Of a stretch of 64,000 nucleotides of DNA, positions 28,826-40,386 are shown one piece after another. Where the stretch lies: positions 565,039 through 629,038 of the forward strand of contig NC_051097.1 in NCBI RefSeq assembly GCF_901709675.1. Direction: 5' to 3'. Under the pieces are notes generated by a model. That model did not search any database. It saw only the letters and a program-made list of their open reading frames with translations, and was not told where the DNA came from. Each line of letters begins with the position of its first letter. The first letter of the stretch is position 1. The position numbers and the translations under genes were made by a program. The stretch comes from Syngnathus acus. Its lineage: Eukaryota; Chordata; Actinopteri; Syngnathiformes; Syngnathidae.

Positions 28826-29002
28826 GCCGGATACCTGCTGTGCTGTTGGATGTAGCAATAGACGAGGCGATAAACCAAATCTTAGCTTCTATAGATTTCC
28901 GGCGAACATGAAAAAACGTGATAAATGGATCGCGGATATTCGTCGTGAACGATGGAAACCTACGATTTACACAAGGATATGCAATGAGGACTTCATATCA
29001 GG
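28826..29002 (+). CDS. THAP zinc-finger exon (start of a transposase)
   Basis: The exon codes MPDTCCAVGCSNRRGDKPNL, SFYRFPANMKKRDKWI, ADIRRERWKP and TRICNEDFISG, then a GTATGT splice donor. It is a C2CH THAP DNA-binding domain: paired Cys at the N-terminus, the FYRFP block, the invariant Trp, and the final Cys. The histidine of the usual CxxH is replaced by Asp (ICNED where ICxxHF is expected), a change explained by one base (CAC to GAC), so zinc binding is probably lost. I chose the Met directly before PDTCC, as THAP domains start at the protein N-terminus. Confidence 0.75.
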
Positions 29003-29566
29003 TATGTAAACAAACTATTCACCCCTGATTTGTTTCACAAAATGTGAAATAATACAATATGGGATGATACAAATATGATTGTTGAAAATGCTGGGTGCAT
29101 TTTTAGAAAGGCAGCAAGAGCAGCAAGGCAGGGAATGGGATGATTTCTTCAGTTCACCCCCCCGTTTTTATTTTGTTTATTTTTTCATGATGCTTCATCT
29201 GATTGGCTTGAAAACGTTATCAATGTAAATATTGAACTTCATATTGGAATTGAACAATTAATTCTCGAGTGAATGCATTAGGAAATTTCCCCAAAAATTA
29301 TTATGAACCTTGTGAAACAATTTTTTTTTAATGTAGCATTTTTTAACAAGAGGGTTTTTGTTACTTCATTTGGCACAAGGTAAAATCTACATTGGTAAAG
29401 TTTTCAAGCCATTGGCACAAGGTTAAAATTTTTATTGGTTAAGTTTTCAAGCCAATCAGATGTGGCATCATGCAAAAATAAACAAAAAATAAAAATGGTA
29501 GCAACTTGAACAGACAGGTACAGTATCTGAATGATTTCACTCTATTCAGTTTTTTAATATGTCAAG

Positions 29567-29785
29567 TTATGAAATGCCATTACAAAACAAATCGACGAGG
29601 TAATTATAAATATCTGGATATGAGCGTTCAGGCAGGTCGGCTGTTGCAAAATGCTCGGGCGATTTTAGCATGCTTCTCGGTAAAAGGTACGGATCCGTTG
29701 TGCCAACAAGGTTCAACTTCTCTCTGTAACGTTTCTTGGAGTCTTCATCCAAATGCCTAACTTCGTTGGATAGCAAATCAGCCAT
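29567..29785 (-). pseudogene. First exon of the element's second gene (YqaJ/SWIM-type protein?)
   Basis: The minus-strand frame reads MADLLSNEVRHLDEDSKKRY, then REKLNLVGTTDPYLLPRS and SYPDIYNYLV. From memory this resembles the start of fish proteins that carry a YqaJ-like nuclease domain after the PDIxNYL motif, but I cannot check it. The nuclease domain is not present. A clean splice donor is not visible. It faces the THAP exon across about 560 bp of AT-rich sequence. Confidence 0.45.
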
Positions 29786-29856
29786 AATTCGTTAGAAATC
29801 GGTGAAAACGTAGCGCAGAAATCAGACAATCCATACAAACACGTAGGAACGAGCCG

Positions 29857-29876
29857 ACGAGTTGACCGCCAAGATG
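29857..29876. promoter_or_regulatory. YY1-like motif at the right end of the THAP element
   Basis: GTTGACCGCCAAGATGGCGG is the mirror of the left subterminal repeat and contains AAGATGGCGG, a strong YY1 consensus. It lies about 75 bp upstream of the minus-strand start codon at 29785. Confidence 0.5.
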
Positions 29877-29947
29877 GCGGCATAACACAAAATCACGTGA
29901 TAAAACCACGTGACTGCAAAGCCTCTATACCCTTTTGCCAGTTTGCC

Positions 29948-31090
29948 TACCGTCTTTTTCCATGTATAATGCGCAAAATGTAACTAATTTATTGTCCTAA
30001 AATCTGGGGTGCGCATTATACATGGGTACAACAATTTTTGAAGAAAATCTCCCTCGAAATAAAACTTGAAATCACCTTTCTTCTTGTTTGTTGTCAATCG
30101 CGCATCGCATTCAGCCATCCTGCCCAACACACTTAGTCAGTAAAATTCATAATTGACGACACATCGTTTGATGCGTTGGTGCAATCCTTGATGGTGTGTT
30201 ATTGTCAAATACTGTTCGTTTTTTAATCTCCATCGCAGACCGGATATCATACGGAGGCCGCCATGACAGTATGCGCAGAACGGATGCGCAAGACACGTCA
30301 GCTATATAAAGAGCGAGACTTCAGTTCTCTACCTATTAGTTTCAATTCACAGTTTAATTAGCAGTTTCAATCAGCAAATAACAAAATGCATATTACAGGT
30401 AAGATTTTATTTCACAACACTTTGCCTTGTTCCTTTCTTCTCTGCTGTTCACTTCAAACACGCTCCATACGAACACAATGCTCTCGTATCAGACGCTTGC
30501 TCGATCACCTGCTCGTTTGCTGTCACTATGTACCCTACACAAATCCGAAACATTTGTTGCGGCTCCGAGTCATGACGAGGGGCAAGTTTTGGTTTCCAAG
30601 GGTGTTTTTATTCCTCTTCAACTTCTCTCCCATACAGAGCCGCCTTTTTCACATGTCCGCACGTCACTTTCCTCTCTTTTCATTTTAACCTAACTGATCG
30701 CGGTGGTGCCTTTCTGGGCAGTCGGAGAAATCAACGCCAACAAAAAAAATACATCCAGCCTAGTTAAGAAATCACCAGAAAGATCACCATGACAATTGTG
30801 AACACACAGAAAGATAATAAATAACTGGAACATCACTCAAATATTGGTGATCCCGTTGAGAGTCTCACATATTTCTTCGCTATCGAGTTTGCTAGCGCAT
30901 GCGCAGTGATACTGACCGGCAGAATAACATCCGGTTGTTCCCAAAGATGATCTTTTTTCTGAAATAATTTTACGTTTACGGACCTAAGTAGGAGTCAAAA
31001 TTTGGGTGCGTAGTATACATGGGTACAGGCTTTTTTCCAGCATCGACATGCCATTTTTAGGCTGCGTATTATACATGGAAAATTACGGTA
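29948..31090 (+). mobile_element. MITE family A, long copy
   Basis: It begins TACCGTCTTTTTCCATGTAT and ends ATACATGGAAAATTACGGTA. The interior holds a leader ending in ATGCATATTACAG with GTAAGA (a start codon and intron donor), the segment CTCTCGTATCAGACGCTTGC, and an inverted pair of CATTATACATGGGTACA-type motifs near each end. No full transposase. Confidence 0.85.
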
Positions 31091-31218
31091 TATCCCCCTA
31101 TGAGCGACAGTGCCTGTTACTTTTTTGCCAATAATTCAGTAAAGCAATCAAAACTGAACCACGTCTTCCCTCCTGTGTTCTGACCGACACCCGGGGGCGA
31201 AAAAAGCATAACCATCCG

Positions 31219-31436
31219 AGGCATGCGGCTCTTTGCCGGGTTTCATGCGGCTCCTGCCGGGTTTCATGCGGCTCCTTTACGTTCGCTTCGCTTCGGGGGG
31301 GGGCGTGGCGGTGGGCGGTGGGTGGTAATGGGACGTCAAACGCTGCGTCTTCGCTTCGGGGGGGATGGGATGTGGCTCTTTGCGGTACACAGTAAAAAAA
31401 TCTGGCTCTTAGTCTCTGACTGGTTGGCCACCCCTG
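31219..31436 (+). mobile_element. hAT fragment (TTGGCCACCCCTG end)
   Basis: It shares GCATGCGGCTCTTTGCCGGG repeats and the right end GACTGGTTGGCCACCCCTG with the intact element at 62050-62310. The left terminus is missing. Confidence 0.75.
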
Positions 31437-31973
31437 CCCTATACAGTCCTCAGGCTCCCCAACAATAGTGGTAGCAGTTTGCATTATTTTATTGCAATGT
31501 TTTTCCTTATTCAGATTTGTTTCAAGACTACAGTTATAGTCACTTCACTTTAATGGTTAATGCAGTTATTGAAATGTTGTTATTTGTCACAGTAGATTGG
31601 TTTATTTACATTTCAAAAACCAGAAGCCATTCATTTACAAATGTGATTGCACTTTAGTTTACATATTTAAATGTTCATATATTGAAATGTGATAGACAGG
31701 TTTTGCATGATTTGAATGAGGCAAAAAACATGCTTTTTCTTTCGAATATATTGTTATAATCATTTGTTTCAGATATAATCATTTTCTGTATAAAAGATTA
31801 ATTTGGTGTTCAAAAAGTATTTTTTTCAAACTTGAGTCTTGAAAAAGAGGGGGTCGTCCTATAATCAGGGTCGTCTTATATTTGGGACAATACGGTATGA
31901 TAAAAATGAGAGGGTGACACTACTTCTTGGTTTTGGAACCAATTATCCGCGATAAATGAGGGATTACTGTAAA

Positions 31974-32480
31974 TGCTTCCACTGTCGTCGGCTGCTGGGG
32001 TTTTAATGACTCTGTGTCGTTATTCAAAATTGAGTTTAATGCTGAGTAACAAACTACCATCTCTCTCGCGCGTGTATTTTGTGATGTTGCACACAAAGAA
32101 TACGTCACACCAAGTAAACAAATTTGGTTTGTCAGTTTAAATGTTTGTGCCAAGCCACAGACTGCCAGACTTGTGACATGTAGGCTGCGTGTTACTGACT
32201 GAGTGTTTGTAGTTATTCAAAACTGAGTTTAATGCTGAGTAACAAACTACCATCTTTCTTGCGCACGTATTTTGTAAATGCTTCCACTGTCGTCGGCTGC
32301 TGGGGTTTTAATGACTCTGTGTAGTTATTCAAAATTGAGTTTAATGCTAAGTAACATACTACCATCTCTTTCGCGCGTGTGTTTTGTGATTTTGGACAAA
32401 AAGGATACGTCACACCAAGTAAACAAATTTGATTTGTCAGTTCAAACGTTTGTGCCAAGCCGCGGACTGCCAGGTTTGTG
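31974..32480. repeat. ~305-bp tandem duplication, partly triplicated
   Basis: TTCCACTGTCGTCGGCTGCT occurs at about 31977 and 32282. TGAGTTTAATGCTGAGTAAC or a close variant occurs at about 32031, 32224 and 32336. Non-coding, directly outside the right end of the Tigger shell. Confidence 0.85.
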
Positions 32481-33019
32481 ACATGTCAACTAGATTCCAT
32501 ATTAACTGGGTCCCGATTCCAGCTGTCGCCGTCAGGGAAAAGTCAGTCCAGTCATGCAGATTCATGGCAAGTTCGATCGGTGACTGATCATCATTGGCCG
32601 ATATTTATGAAAATGGCCATGATCAGTATATTTCATCAAAACCCTCCATAGTCAATCATTACGGCCAACTGTGTGCTTACAACAGATGTCAATCATGCAT
32701 AAAGTCGACTCCTTAATTAACTTTGAGCCAAAGTGCACATCAAAATGGACTTTCACTAACAATGCCCAATACACTACGGTTATATACGATGTGAGTATTT
32801 CATACACATATTTGAGTTACGGTTTGTTGGGGGAAAAAAAACACTGATATAAATGTTAACATATCATGCAAAATCAATTTTTTTTACCTTTTACATACAT
32901 TTTAATGTGCACTTCGAGTCTCCAGGATTGAAGAAAAGTTTAATCTAATCCCTTCAAATGCTTCAAAGATACTTTTGCAATCTGTTTGGGGGATATTATT
33001 TAATCTGTTCAATTTTATC
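32481..33019. other. No gene recognised
   Basis: AT-rich unique-looking sequence between the tandem duplication and the next MITE. Nothing recognisable. Confidence 0.4.
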
Positions 33020-33966
33020 TACCGTTTTTTTCCATATATAATGCGCAAAATTTAACTAATTTATTGTCCTAAAATCTGGGGTGCGCATTATACATGGGTA
33101 AATTTCTTTTTTAATTTTTCTTTTTTTTTTTTTTCCTTTTTTTTTTTTTTTTTTGTGAAGAAAATCATGGTACAACAATTTTTGAAGAAAATCTTGTCAC
33201 GGATGGTTCTTTACAACGTCACTTTCCTCTCTTTTCATTTTAACCTAACTGATCGCGGTGGTGCCTTTCTGGGCAGTCGGAGAAATCAACGCCAACAAAA
33301 AAAATACATCCAGCCTAGTTAAGAAATCACCAGAAAGATCACCATGACAATTGTGAATAATAAATAAATAATTATATATATTATATATATTATTATTATA
33401 ATAGTAAATAATTGTGATAAATAACTGGAACATCACTCAAATATTGGTGATCCCGTTGAGAGTCTCACATATTTCTTCGCTATCGAGTTTGCTATTGCAT
33501 GCGCAGTGATACTGACCGGCAGAATAACATCCGGTTGTTCCCAAAGATGATCTTTTTTCTGAAATAATTTTATGTTTACGGACTTAAGTAACCCGGCCGG
33601 GTCATACCAAAGACTATAAAAATGGGACCCATTGCCTCCCTGCTTGGCACTCAGCATTAAGGGTTGGAATTGGGGGGTTAGATCACCAAATGATTCCCGA
33701 GCGCGGCGCCGCTGCTGCTCACTGCTCCCCTCTCCCCCAGGGGATGGATCAAAATCACACGGGGATGGGTCAAATGCACAGGACAAATTTCACCACACCC
33801 AGACGCGTGTGTGACGATCATTGGGACTTTAAAAAAAAAATTTAAAAAATAAAAATAAAATTGGGTGCGTATTATACATGGGTACAGGCTTTTTTCCAGC
33901 ATCGACATGCCATTTTTAGGGTGCGTATTATACATGGGGGCGCATTATACATGGAAAAAAACGGTA
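33020..33966 (+). mobile_element. MITE family A with a SINE inside
   Basis: Ends TACCGTTTTTTTCCATATAT and ATACATGGAAAAAAACGGTA. It contains long T runs (33115-33155), the shared inner block CAGTGATACTGACCGGCAGA and a SINE at 33593-33832. The right end lies 8 bp from the left end of the next Tigger-type element. Confidence 0.85.
33593..33832 (+). mobile_element. tRNA-derived SINE lacking its head
   Basis: It starts at ACCCGGCCGGGTCATACC, just after the B box, and ends GATCATTGGGACTTT plus poly-A. Same family as 14655-14953. Being headless it has no Pol III promoter. Confidence 0.8.
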
Positions 33967-34198
33967 TTCCCTATTATCGTATTTTCCGGACAATAAGTCG
34001 CAGTTTTTTTAGTTTGGCCGGTGGTGCGACTTATATACTCAGGAGCGACTTATATGTGAAATTAACTAATTATTACTTGATCATGAACACATTACTTACT
34101 TACTAGTATTATTATCACTTCAGATGTTATTTTCAGACTAAACCGCATGAGAGCGCTCTTGTCCTGTGGAATAGTTACCGTCACCGTCCATTAAGATG

Positions 34199-34283
34199 GA
34201 GGAAACGGAATTTCGGTTTCTTTGTGTGTCTTGACATATGAAGGGATTGACAATAAAGCTGACTTTGACTTTGACTTTGAGTT
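34199..34283 (+). mobile_element. 3' tail of the Rex1-like LINE
   Basis: GGAATTTCGGTTTCTTTGTG followed by CAATAAAGCTGACTTTGACT matches the 3' end of the LINE at 8350-10135. Extreme 5' truncation. Confidence 0.85.
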
Positions 34284-34870
34284 AGAACTGGAACTGACGA
34301 TGAGTCTGAATGGAGTTGTTTAATAGTGACACAGAAGAAGAAGATTTCCATGGATTTAATAATTTGGAGTGACATGGAAGATAGAGCAAAAATTATTCGG
34401 TCTTGAAGTTCTCTCGATTGAAAATTCAAAAATATAGTAAAAAAATCAGGAGACAGGGACCTGCTGAAGACGGTGCAGAGGGACCTGAAGAAGAGGCTCA
34501 GGGAGGGGAAGAGCAACTACAGGAGGAGGATGGAAGACCAACTGCAGCGGGACGACGTCAGCAGGGTCTGGAGGAGCCTGAACACCATCTCAGGACGTAG
34601 CAACTCCAGACCTGCGCTGGACAGGGATCAGGAGTGGGTGAATGACCTGAACCGGTTCTTCAACCGGTTTGAACAACCATCCACTCCTTCCCCCACCCAC
34701 CCAGCCCTGCTGCAACTTCCCCCGACTGGAGCCCCTTCTGCTCCGAGGACTCTCACCTCAACCCCGCCCCCTGCTACTCCCCCTCCTAAACCCCACAGCC
34801 CACTCTCAACTCCACCGAACCCACCAACCACCCCCCCTGCAACCGCCGGCGCAAAGGCCCCCCCTCGCCG

Positions 34871-35395
34871 GTGAACATCCAGGGAACGGACATAGAGATT
34901 GTGGACTCTTACAAGTACTTGGGTGTTCACCTGAACAATAAACTGGACTGGACTGTTAACACTCAGGCCCTATACAAGAAGGGCCAAAGCAGACTCCACC
35001 TGCTGCGCAGACTGAGGTCCTTCGGAGTGAGGGACGGCCTCCTGAGGACCTTCTACGACTCTGTGGTGGCGTCCGCCATTTTTTATGGGGTGGTCTGCTG
35101 GAGCAGCGGCATCACTGCAGCGGAGAAGAAGAGACTGGACAAGGTGGTGAAGAAAGCCGGCTCTGTCCTGGGCTGCAGTCTGGACCGGGTGGAGGTGGTG
35201 GGGGAGAGGAGGATGGTGGCTAAGCTGTCGTCCATCATGGACAATGTCTCCCACCCTCTTCATGAGACTGTCAGAGCCCTGGAGAGCTCCATCAGTGACC
35301 GGCTTCGTCACCCACGATGCACCACCGAGAGGCATCGCAGGTCCTTCCTCCCTGCTGCCATCAGACTGTACAACCAGGCCGATCATTGTAGCTAA
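34871..35395 (+). pseudogene. LINE RT C-terminal (thumb) region
   Basis: The 174-codon open frame has SYKYLGVHLNNKLDWTVNT, SRLHLLRRLRSFGVRDGLLR, FYDSVVASAIFYGVVCWSSG and CTTERHRRSFLPAAIRLYN. These are the thumb and C-terminal blocks of CR1-type RTs. It lacks every catalytic residue. Confidence 0.8.
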
Positions 35396-35470
35396 CGGAC
35401 AATAATAACATGCAATAATTTAATTATATATATCTTTTACTTTTTTAAATCTTTTACCCCCTTCCCCGCA

Positions 35471-35689
<219 letters not shown>

Positions 35690-35792
35690 TAAGTGTACTG
35701 CTGCTAACAGGAGTTTCCCCATTGAGGGAATAATAAAGGATTATCTAATCTAATCTAATCTAAAAGGGTAAGAGGCTAGAGGTCTAAAATGC

Positions 35793-36500
35793 TGTTTGGT
35801 GGAAAAGTCGAGTGATCAGTTCTCCTTGTTACCAAAAATCCGAATTCTGTTTAAAAGAACAGGCTGGCCTAAAGAAGGGAGATGACGACGCCCTAAAAAT
35901 GGCTCCTCTCTCCTGCACCGAGGTCTGCATCTCGTAGCCTGTCTTTAATCTTAAAATTTGACTAAGTACAATTCGAAGACTCTAGAAATCCATTTTAACG
36001 GACCTTGGGTGAATCTCAGAAAGAATGAAATCTATCTTTGTCTAATCGTTCTCGACCCACGGGCCTGCAGGGGCAAACCCCTGACGGGGAGAGCCCACCG
36101 GGCGAGAGAGAGCGCCGCTCTTTGTCAGAACGAACCTTTTATACCAGTTCAGCCCGTGGGTCCTATGCCAGCTTGGTCACGTACCAGTTTTTTTCCATGA
36201 TGTCATCTATTGTCCTCAGATGACCCAAATGCTTCTAGAATAGACTGCACCTGCATCTCGGCCGATCTCAACCGGATTCAACCAGATGAGGTGACCATGT
36301 TCTCAGGGATGTAACCATTTTTTCAGGGATGCTTCATCCTGTTTCCGACTTCCAAATTTTCCGATGCTCAATTTAGCATGCGATATCCGTCAACTTGTGT
36401 CAGCGTGACATTTGCAATCGGCCCTCTCTTTACTTGTGTTCCATCAATCAGCACTACCCCCTCCCTCGTCCCTCTCGATACATTCATGTGTAAATGGCAC
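35793..36500 (-). repeat. LTR-like region with TATA box, minus orientation
   Basis: On the minus strand GGTATAAAAGGTTCG (near 36140) is followed by a GC-rich leader with CTCTCTCTCGCCCGGTGG, a poly(A)-like ATTAAAG (near 35950), and an end CCACCAAACA at 35793. This is the layout of a retroviral LTR. The outer boundary and TSD could not be found. Confidence 0.35.
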
Positions 36501-36750
36501 ATCAATGTTACATACATGTTTGATATTGATTAAACATCGTGACAATAATAACACATACTTTCACAATAGTCAACTTAACACATAATCATAACTATGATTG
36601 TGGATTGTCCTAGTTAGCAGATTAAAACACTCAAGCAGCTTCAAAACGTATTTTGACAAGCTGGTGACCTCTAGGTCAAGCTCAAGCGTGGGATCGCAGT
36701 CTTCCACCAACAGTATCTGTCAAGCCCTTGTCCTTACTCAAATCTTAATA
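36501..36750. other. Unassigned, diverged duplicate of 37950-38165
   Basis: ATACATTCATGTGTAAATG and TAGTTAGCAGATTAAAACAC occur here and, diverged, at 37950 and 38115, so the hAT at 36751 sits between two old copies of a longer repeat. Confidence 0.45.
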
Positions 36751-37944
36751 CAGGGGTCACCAACCTTTCTTAAACTGAGAGCTACTTCCTGGGTACTGAT
36801 TAAGGCAAAGGGCTACCAGTTTGACACACACTTCTGAAATAGCCAATTGGCTAAATTTGGCTTTCACTGTGTGTTATTATTGTCATTTCCAGTTCACATG
36901 TAAGTGTGATTTTAACAAGAATCGCAAAAATACAGTCAAACCTTGGTTTTTGACCACAATCCGTTCCAGAAGGTGGTTTGAGAAGCGAATCGGTCGAATT
37001 CCGAATCTATTTTTCCCATTACAAATAATGGAAACATTTTTAATCCGTTTCAAGATAAAAAAAAAAAACGCCTTTTATAAGCTTTTTTTTCATTTGGGCA
37101 TATTTGTCGGATCGCGCAACTGCAGCGCACCGCTGAACACGCAACCGTAGCGCGTCGCCCACCGCGCAACTGCACCGCGCTGGTCGCATTATTGTGACAG
37201 GGCCGTCGCTGAAATTTAGAAAATATTTTTAAAGTCCTGATGTACTTTCCAAAATTTAAGTGGACCTAAATGAGCAGGGAGCTTAATTTTGTCTGATCGC
37301 GCAACTGCAGCGCACCACCGAACGCGCTACTGTTGTAGCGCGTCGCCGACCGTGCAACTGCACCGCGCTGGTCGCATTATTGTGACAGAGCCGTCGCTGA
37401 AATTTAGAAAATATTTTTAAAGTCCTGATGTACTTTCCAAAATTTAAGTGGACCTCAGTGCGCAGGGAGCTTAATTTGGTCCGATCGCGCAACCGCAGCG
37501 CGCCGGGCGCTCACTGTCGCATTGCTTTAAGAGCGTATTTGTGTTTTGGATGGCTTTACTGCTTCGGACTTCCACTTGCTTTTTTTGGAGGCATGATTAG
37601 GGGTTAATACAAGCCTCAAAGTAACGAAAATACAATAACAACGGAGTCAGTCGGCATCCGGGTCGCACGGTCGGGTTTTCTCGGGTCCTCCCGGCTCATC
37701 TCGCAAGGTTCGACCTCCGAATTTTGTTCGACAACCGAAGCAAAAAAATCTTGAATTTTTTGTTCCAATTCCGATTTGTTTGAGAACCAGGACGCTCGTA
37801 AACCGAGGTTTGACTGTAAAATAAATAGATGCAGCTTACTGACCAGTGCTGCTATTTGAGCTAATTTTAGAACAGTCCTGCGGGCGACTCATGCGGTCCT
37901 CACGGGCGACCTGGTGCCCGCGGGCACCGTGTTGGTGACCCCTG
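36751..37944. mobile_element. hAT element carrying a Tigger-type element
   Basis: Ends CAGGGGTCACCAACCTTT and GTTGGTGACCCCTG, with the perfect 8-bp TSD TCTTAATA (36743-36750 and 37945-37952). It contains a complete Tigger-type element at 36933-37816. The same junction occurs at 222-294, showing that the pair moved as one unit. No hAT transposase remains. Confidence 0.9.
36933..37816 (-). mobile_element. Tigger-type element (CAGTCAAACC ends), complete
   Basis: Ends CAGTCAAACCTTGGTTTTT and AAACCGAGGTTTGACTG with TA on both sides (36931-36932, 37817-37818). It has an internal tandem repeat of about 190 bp (GCGCAACTGCAGCGCACC near 37118 and 37305). A transposase start (MPPKKAS) is on the minus strand near 37590; the rest is gone. 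Confidence 0.88.
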
Positions 37945-37952
37945 TCTTAATA

Positions 37953-38560
37953 CATTCATGTGTAAATGAAACATCAGTGCTATGATGCTGCTCAAGTTGC
38001 TACTAACTATATAATATGGCAAAGCAGAATAAAATAAAGTATATTGCAGCTTACTCTAACTGTGATTATCATGTCTCATTCTCATCACCTAACAATGAGC
38101 ACGGGCTTCTCTAGTTAGCAAATTAAAATACTCAAACGGTTTCAAAATATATTATAGCAAAACAAAATAATATAAAATATTATTCAATATTTAATATAAT
38201 ATTTTATAACAATCCAAAATTGTGTGTTGCTGTGTTTCAGAACAAGTCTTCATCTACTCGATGACTTTTTAAACTATTAATTTACTACGTTAGGTCAATC
38301 TGACTTTGGCACCATCTTCTGGTGAAATTTGGAACGTGAATGGAGGTTGACTGGCTCAACCAACAAACTCCCCTTTACCAGTTTAACAATAGTTAATTTT
38401 GAAGAACTAACTTTTAAGTAACCCTTACTCAGGCCCCCTCCTTCAGGTCTTCCATGTCAAGCTTTGTCACCATCTTCTGGTGAAATTTGGAATTTCATCT
38501 GAGCCAATTCGTCTGGGCCAAATCCAATACACATTCACGCAACATCTTGTACCATCCTAT
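37953..38560. other. No gene; old duplicate and short local repeats
   Basis: Contains the second copy of the repeat at 36501-36690 and two copies of CACCATCTTCTGGTGAAATT (about 38310 and 38470). No coding potential. Confidence 0.4.
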
Positions 38561-38844
38561 CCTCCATATAACTTGACACAGAGGATGAAGATTTCCATGA
38601 ATTTAATCATTTGGAGTGACACTGATGGTTCGATAAACTTGTTATTTATGTTATAGTTATTTGAAATATAGTTTATATAGTTATATAGGCCTGTGGAAGA
38701 ATTGGAACCGCAACTGACGATGACTCTGACGTCAGTGCCGCGTCCACTGATTTACGGAGTCAGAGGAGTTGTTTATGAGTGACACAGAGGACGAAGATTT
38801 TGATGGATTTAATCATTTGGAGTGACATGGATGGTTCAATAAAT
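38561..38844 (+). repeat. Tandem copies of the Tigger B transposase C-terminus
   Basis: Two copies of a unit that ends in GGATTTAATCATTTGGAGTG, i.e. codons for GFNHLE and a stop. The second copy (38775-38825) codes MSDTEDEDFDGFNHLE. Further copies lie at 34290-34425 and 44670-44960, spaced about 167 bp in the last array. Confidence 0.7.
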
Positions 38845-39869
38845 TACAGTTTTTTCCGTGTATAATACGCAAAATTTAACTAATTTATTGTCCTAAAATC
38901 TGGGGTGCGCATTATACATGGGTACAATTTTTTTTTAATTTTAATTTTTTTTAAATTTTTTTAAATTTTTTTTTTTAAGAAAATCATGGTACAACAAAAC
39001 CAACAACAGGACTGACCGACAAAGACGTGGAACAAAAAGACAGGGTGACATTACCAAAGACAGGAACAGACACCAAACAGACATCATGACAGTAACACAT
39101 GCAATGATCCGACGGTGAGCGAGGGGCATACAGGACTTAAATACAAAACACGTTACAAGAACAATAGTGTGTTTGTACTGTGCTCTGGTCATTTCGTCAA
39201 AGAAGGGATAATAGTCCTCTTCTCTTCTTGACTGACAATGAATGTGATAGTTTAATACAATCAGCAAATAACAAAATGCGTATTACAGGTAATATTTTAT
39301 TTCACAACACTTTGCCTTGTTCCTTTCGTCTCTGCTGTTCACTTCAAACACGCTCCATACGAACGCAATGCTCTCGTATCAGACGCTTGCTCGATCACCT
39401 GCTCGTTTGCTGTCACAATGTACCCTACACAAATCCGAAACATTTGTTGCGGCTCCGAGTCACGACGAGGGGCAAGTTTTGGTTTCCAAGGGTGTTTTTA
39501 TTCCTCTTCAACGTCTCTCCCATACAGAGCCGCCTTTTTCACATGTCCGCACGTCACTTTCCTCTCTTTTCATCTGATCGCGGTGGTGCCTTTACGGGCA
39601 GTCGGAGAAATCAACGCCAACAAAAAAATATACATCCAGCCTAGTTAAGACCATACCAAAGACTATAAAAATGGGACCCATTGCCTCCCTGCGTGTGTGA
39701 CGATCATTGGGACTTAAAAAAAAAAAAAAATTTAAAAAATAAAATTTAAAAATAAAAATAAAATTGGGTGCGTATTATACATGGGTACAGGCTTTTTTCC
39801 AGCATCAACATGCCATTTTTAGGGTGCGTATTATACATTGGGGCGCATTATACACGGAAAAAAACGGTA
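38845..39869 (+). mobile_element. MITE family A
   Basis: Ends TACAGTTTTTTCCGTGTATA and TATACACGGAAAAAAACGGTA. The interior has the leader with ATGCGTATTACAG plus GTAATA and CTCTCGTATCAGACGCTTGC as in 29948-31090. A deleted SINE fragment lies at 39650-39722. Confidence 0.85.
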
Positions 39870-40386
39870 GTTATTTATGTTATAGTTATTTGATATATAG
39901 TTGATATATAGTTATATATAGTTATATAGGCCTGTGGAATAATTGGAACCGCAACTGACGATGACTCTGATGTCAACGCCGCATGTACTCGACCCCGCCC
40001 CCTTTTCTTGTCTTCCGGGTTAGAGCAACGCTGGCGTCTGGACTGTTGACTGCCGCTTCTACCCCGAACCGTGTCCGCTATTTGTTTGTCCCCTGTCTGT
40101 TTTGTGTTTCCCGTTTTAAGTGTGCCCGTTTTTTTGTTTTATTTTTCTCGCCTTTTCTCCTGCCCACCGCGTATCTCTGGAGCTCTGCTCGCACCTCTCT
40201 GATCCCGCTCCCTCTGACTACGAGCTACGCTAGCCAGCTAGCCAACCCACAACCGGACCCTCCTACCTCCCGGCTCTGAGCCTGTAGCTGCTTGCTCTTG
40301 GCTCGGCAAACGGCTCCAACCCAACTTGCTGGCCACTTGGCCGGCGTCCTCGGGGGGAGCACCTGCTCGCTGCGAGCTCGCCGGTC

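Larger units (their letters stand above)
28705..29926. mobile_element. Two-gene DNA transposon remnant with THAP exon (ISL2EU-like)
   Basis: Inverted termini AGAGGCTTTGCAG / CTGCAAAGCCTCT have AT on both sides (28703-28704, 29927-29928; TA is an equally good reading). Subterminal inverted repeats GGCGGCCATCTTGGCGGTCAA and its complement face inwards. A THAP-domain exon lies on the plus strand near the left end and a second start exon on the minus strand near the right end, so two genes read inwards. I recall that ISL2EU elements encode a THAP transposase and a YqaJ-type nuclease; this fits but is unverified. The central catalytic parts are deleted. Confidence 0.65.
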
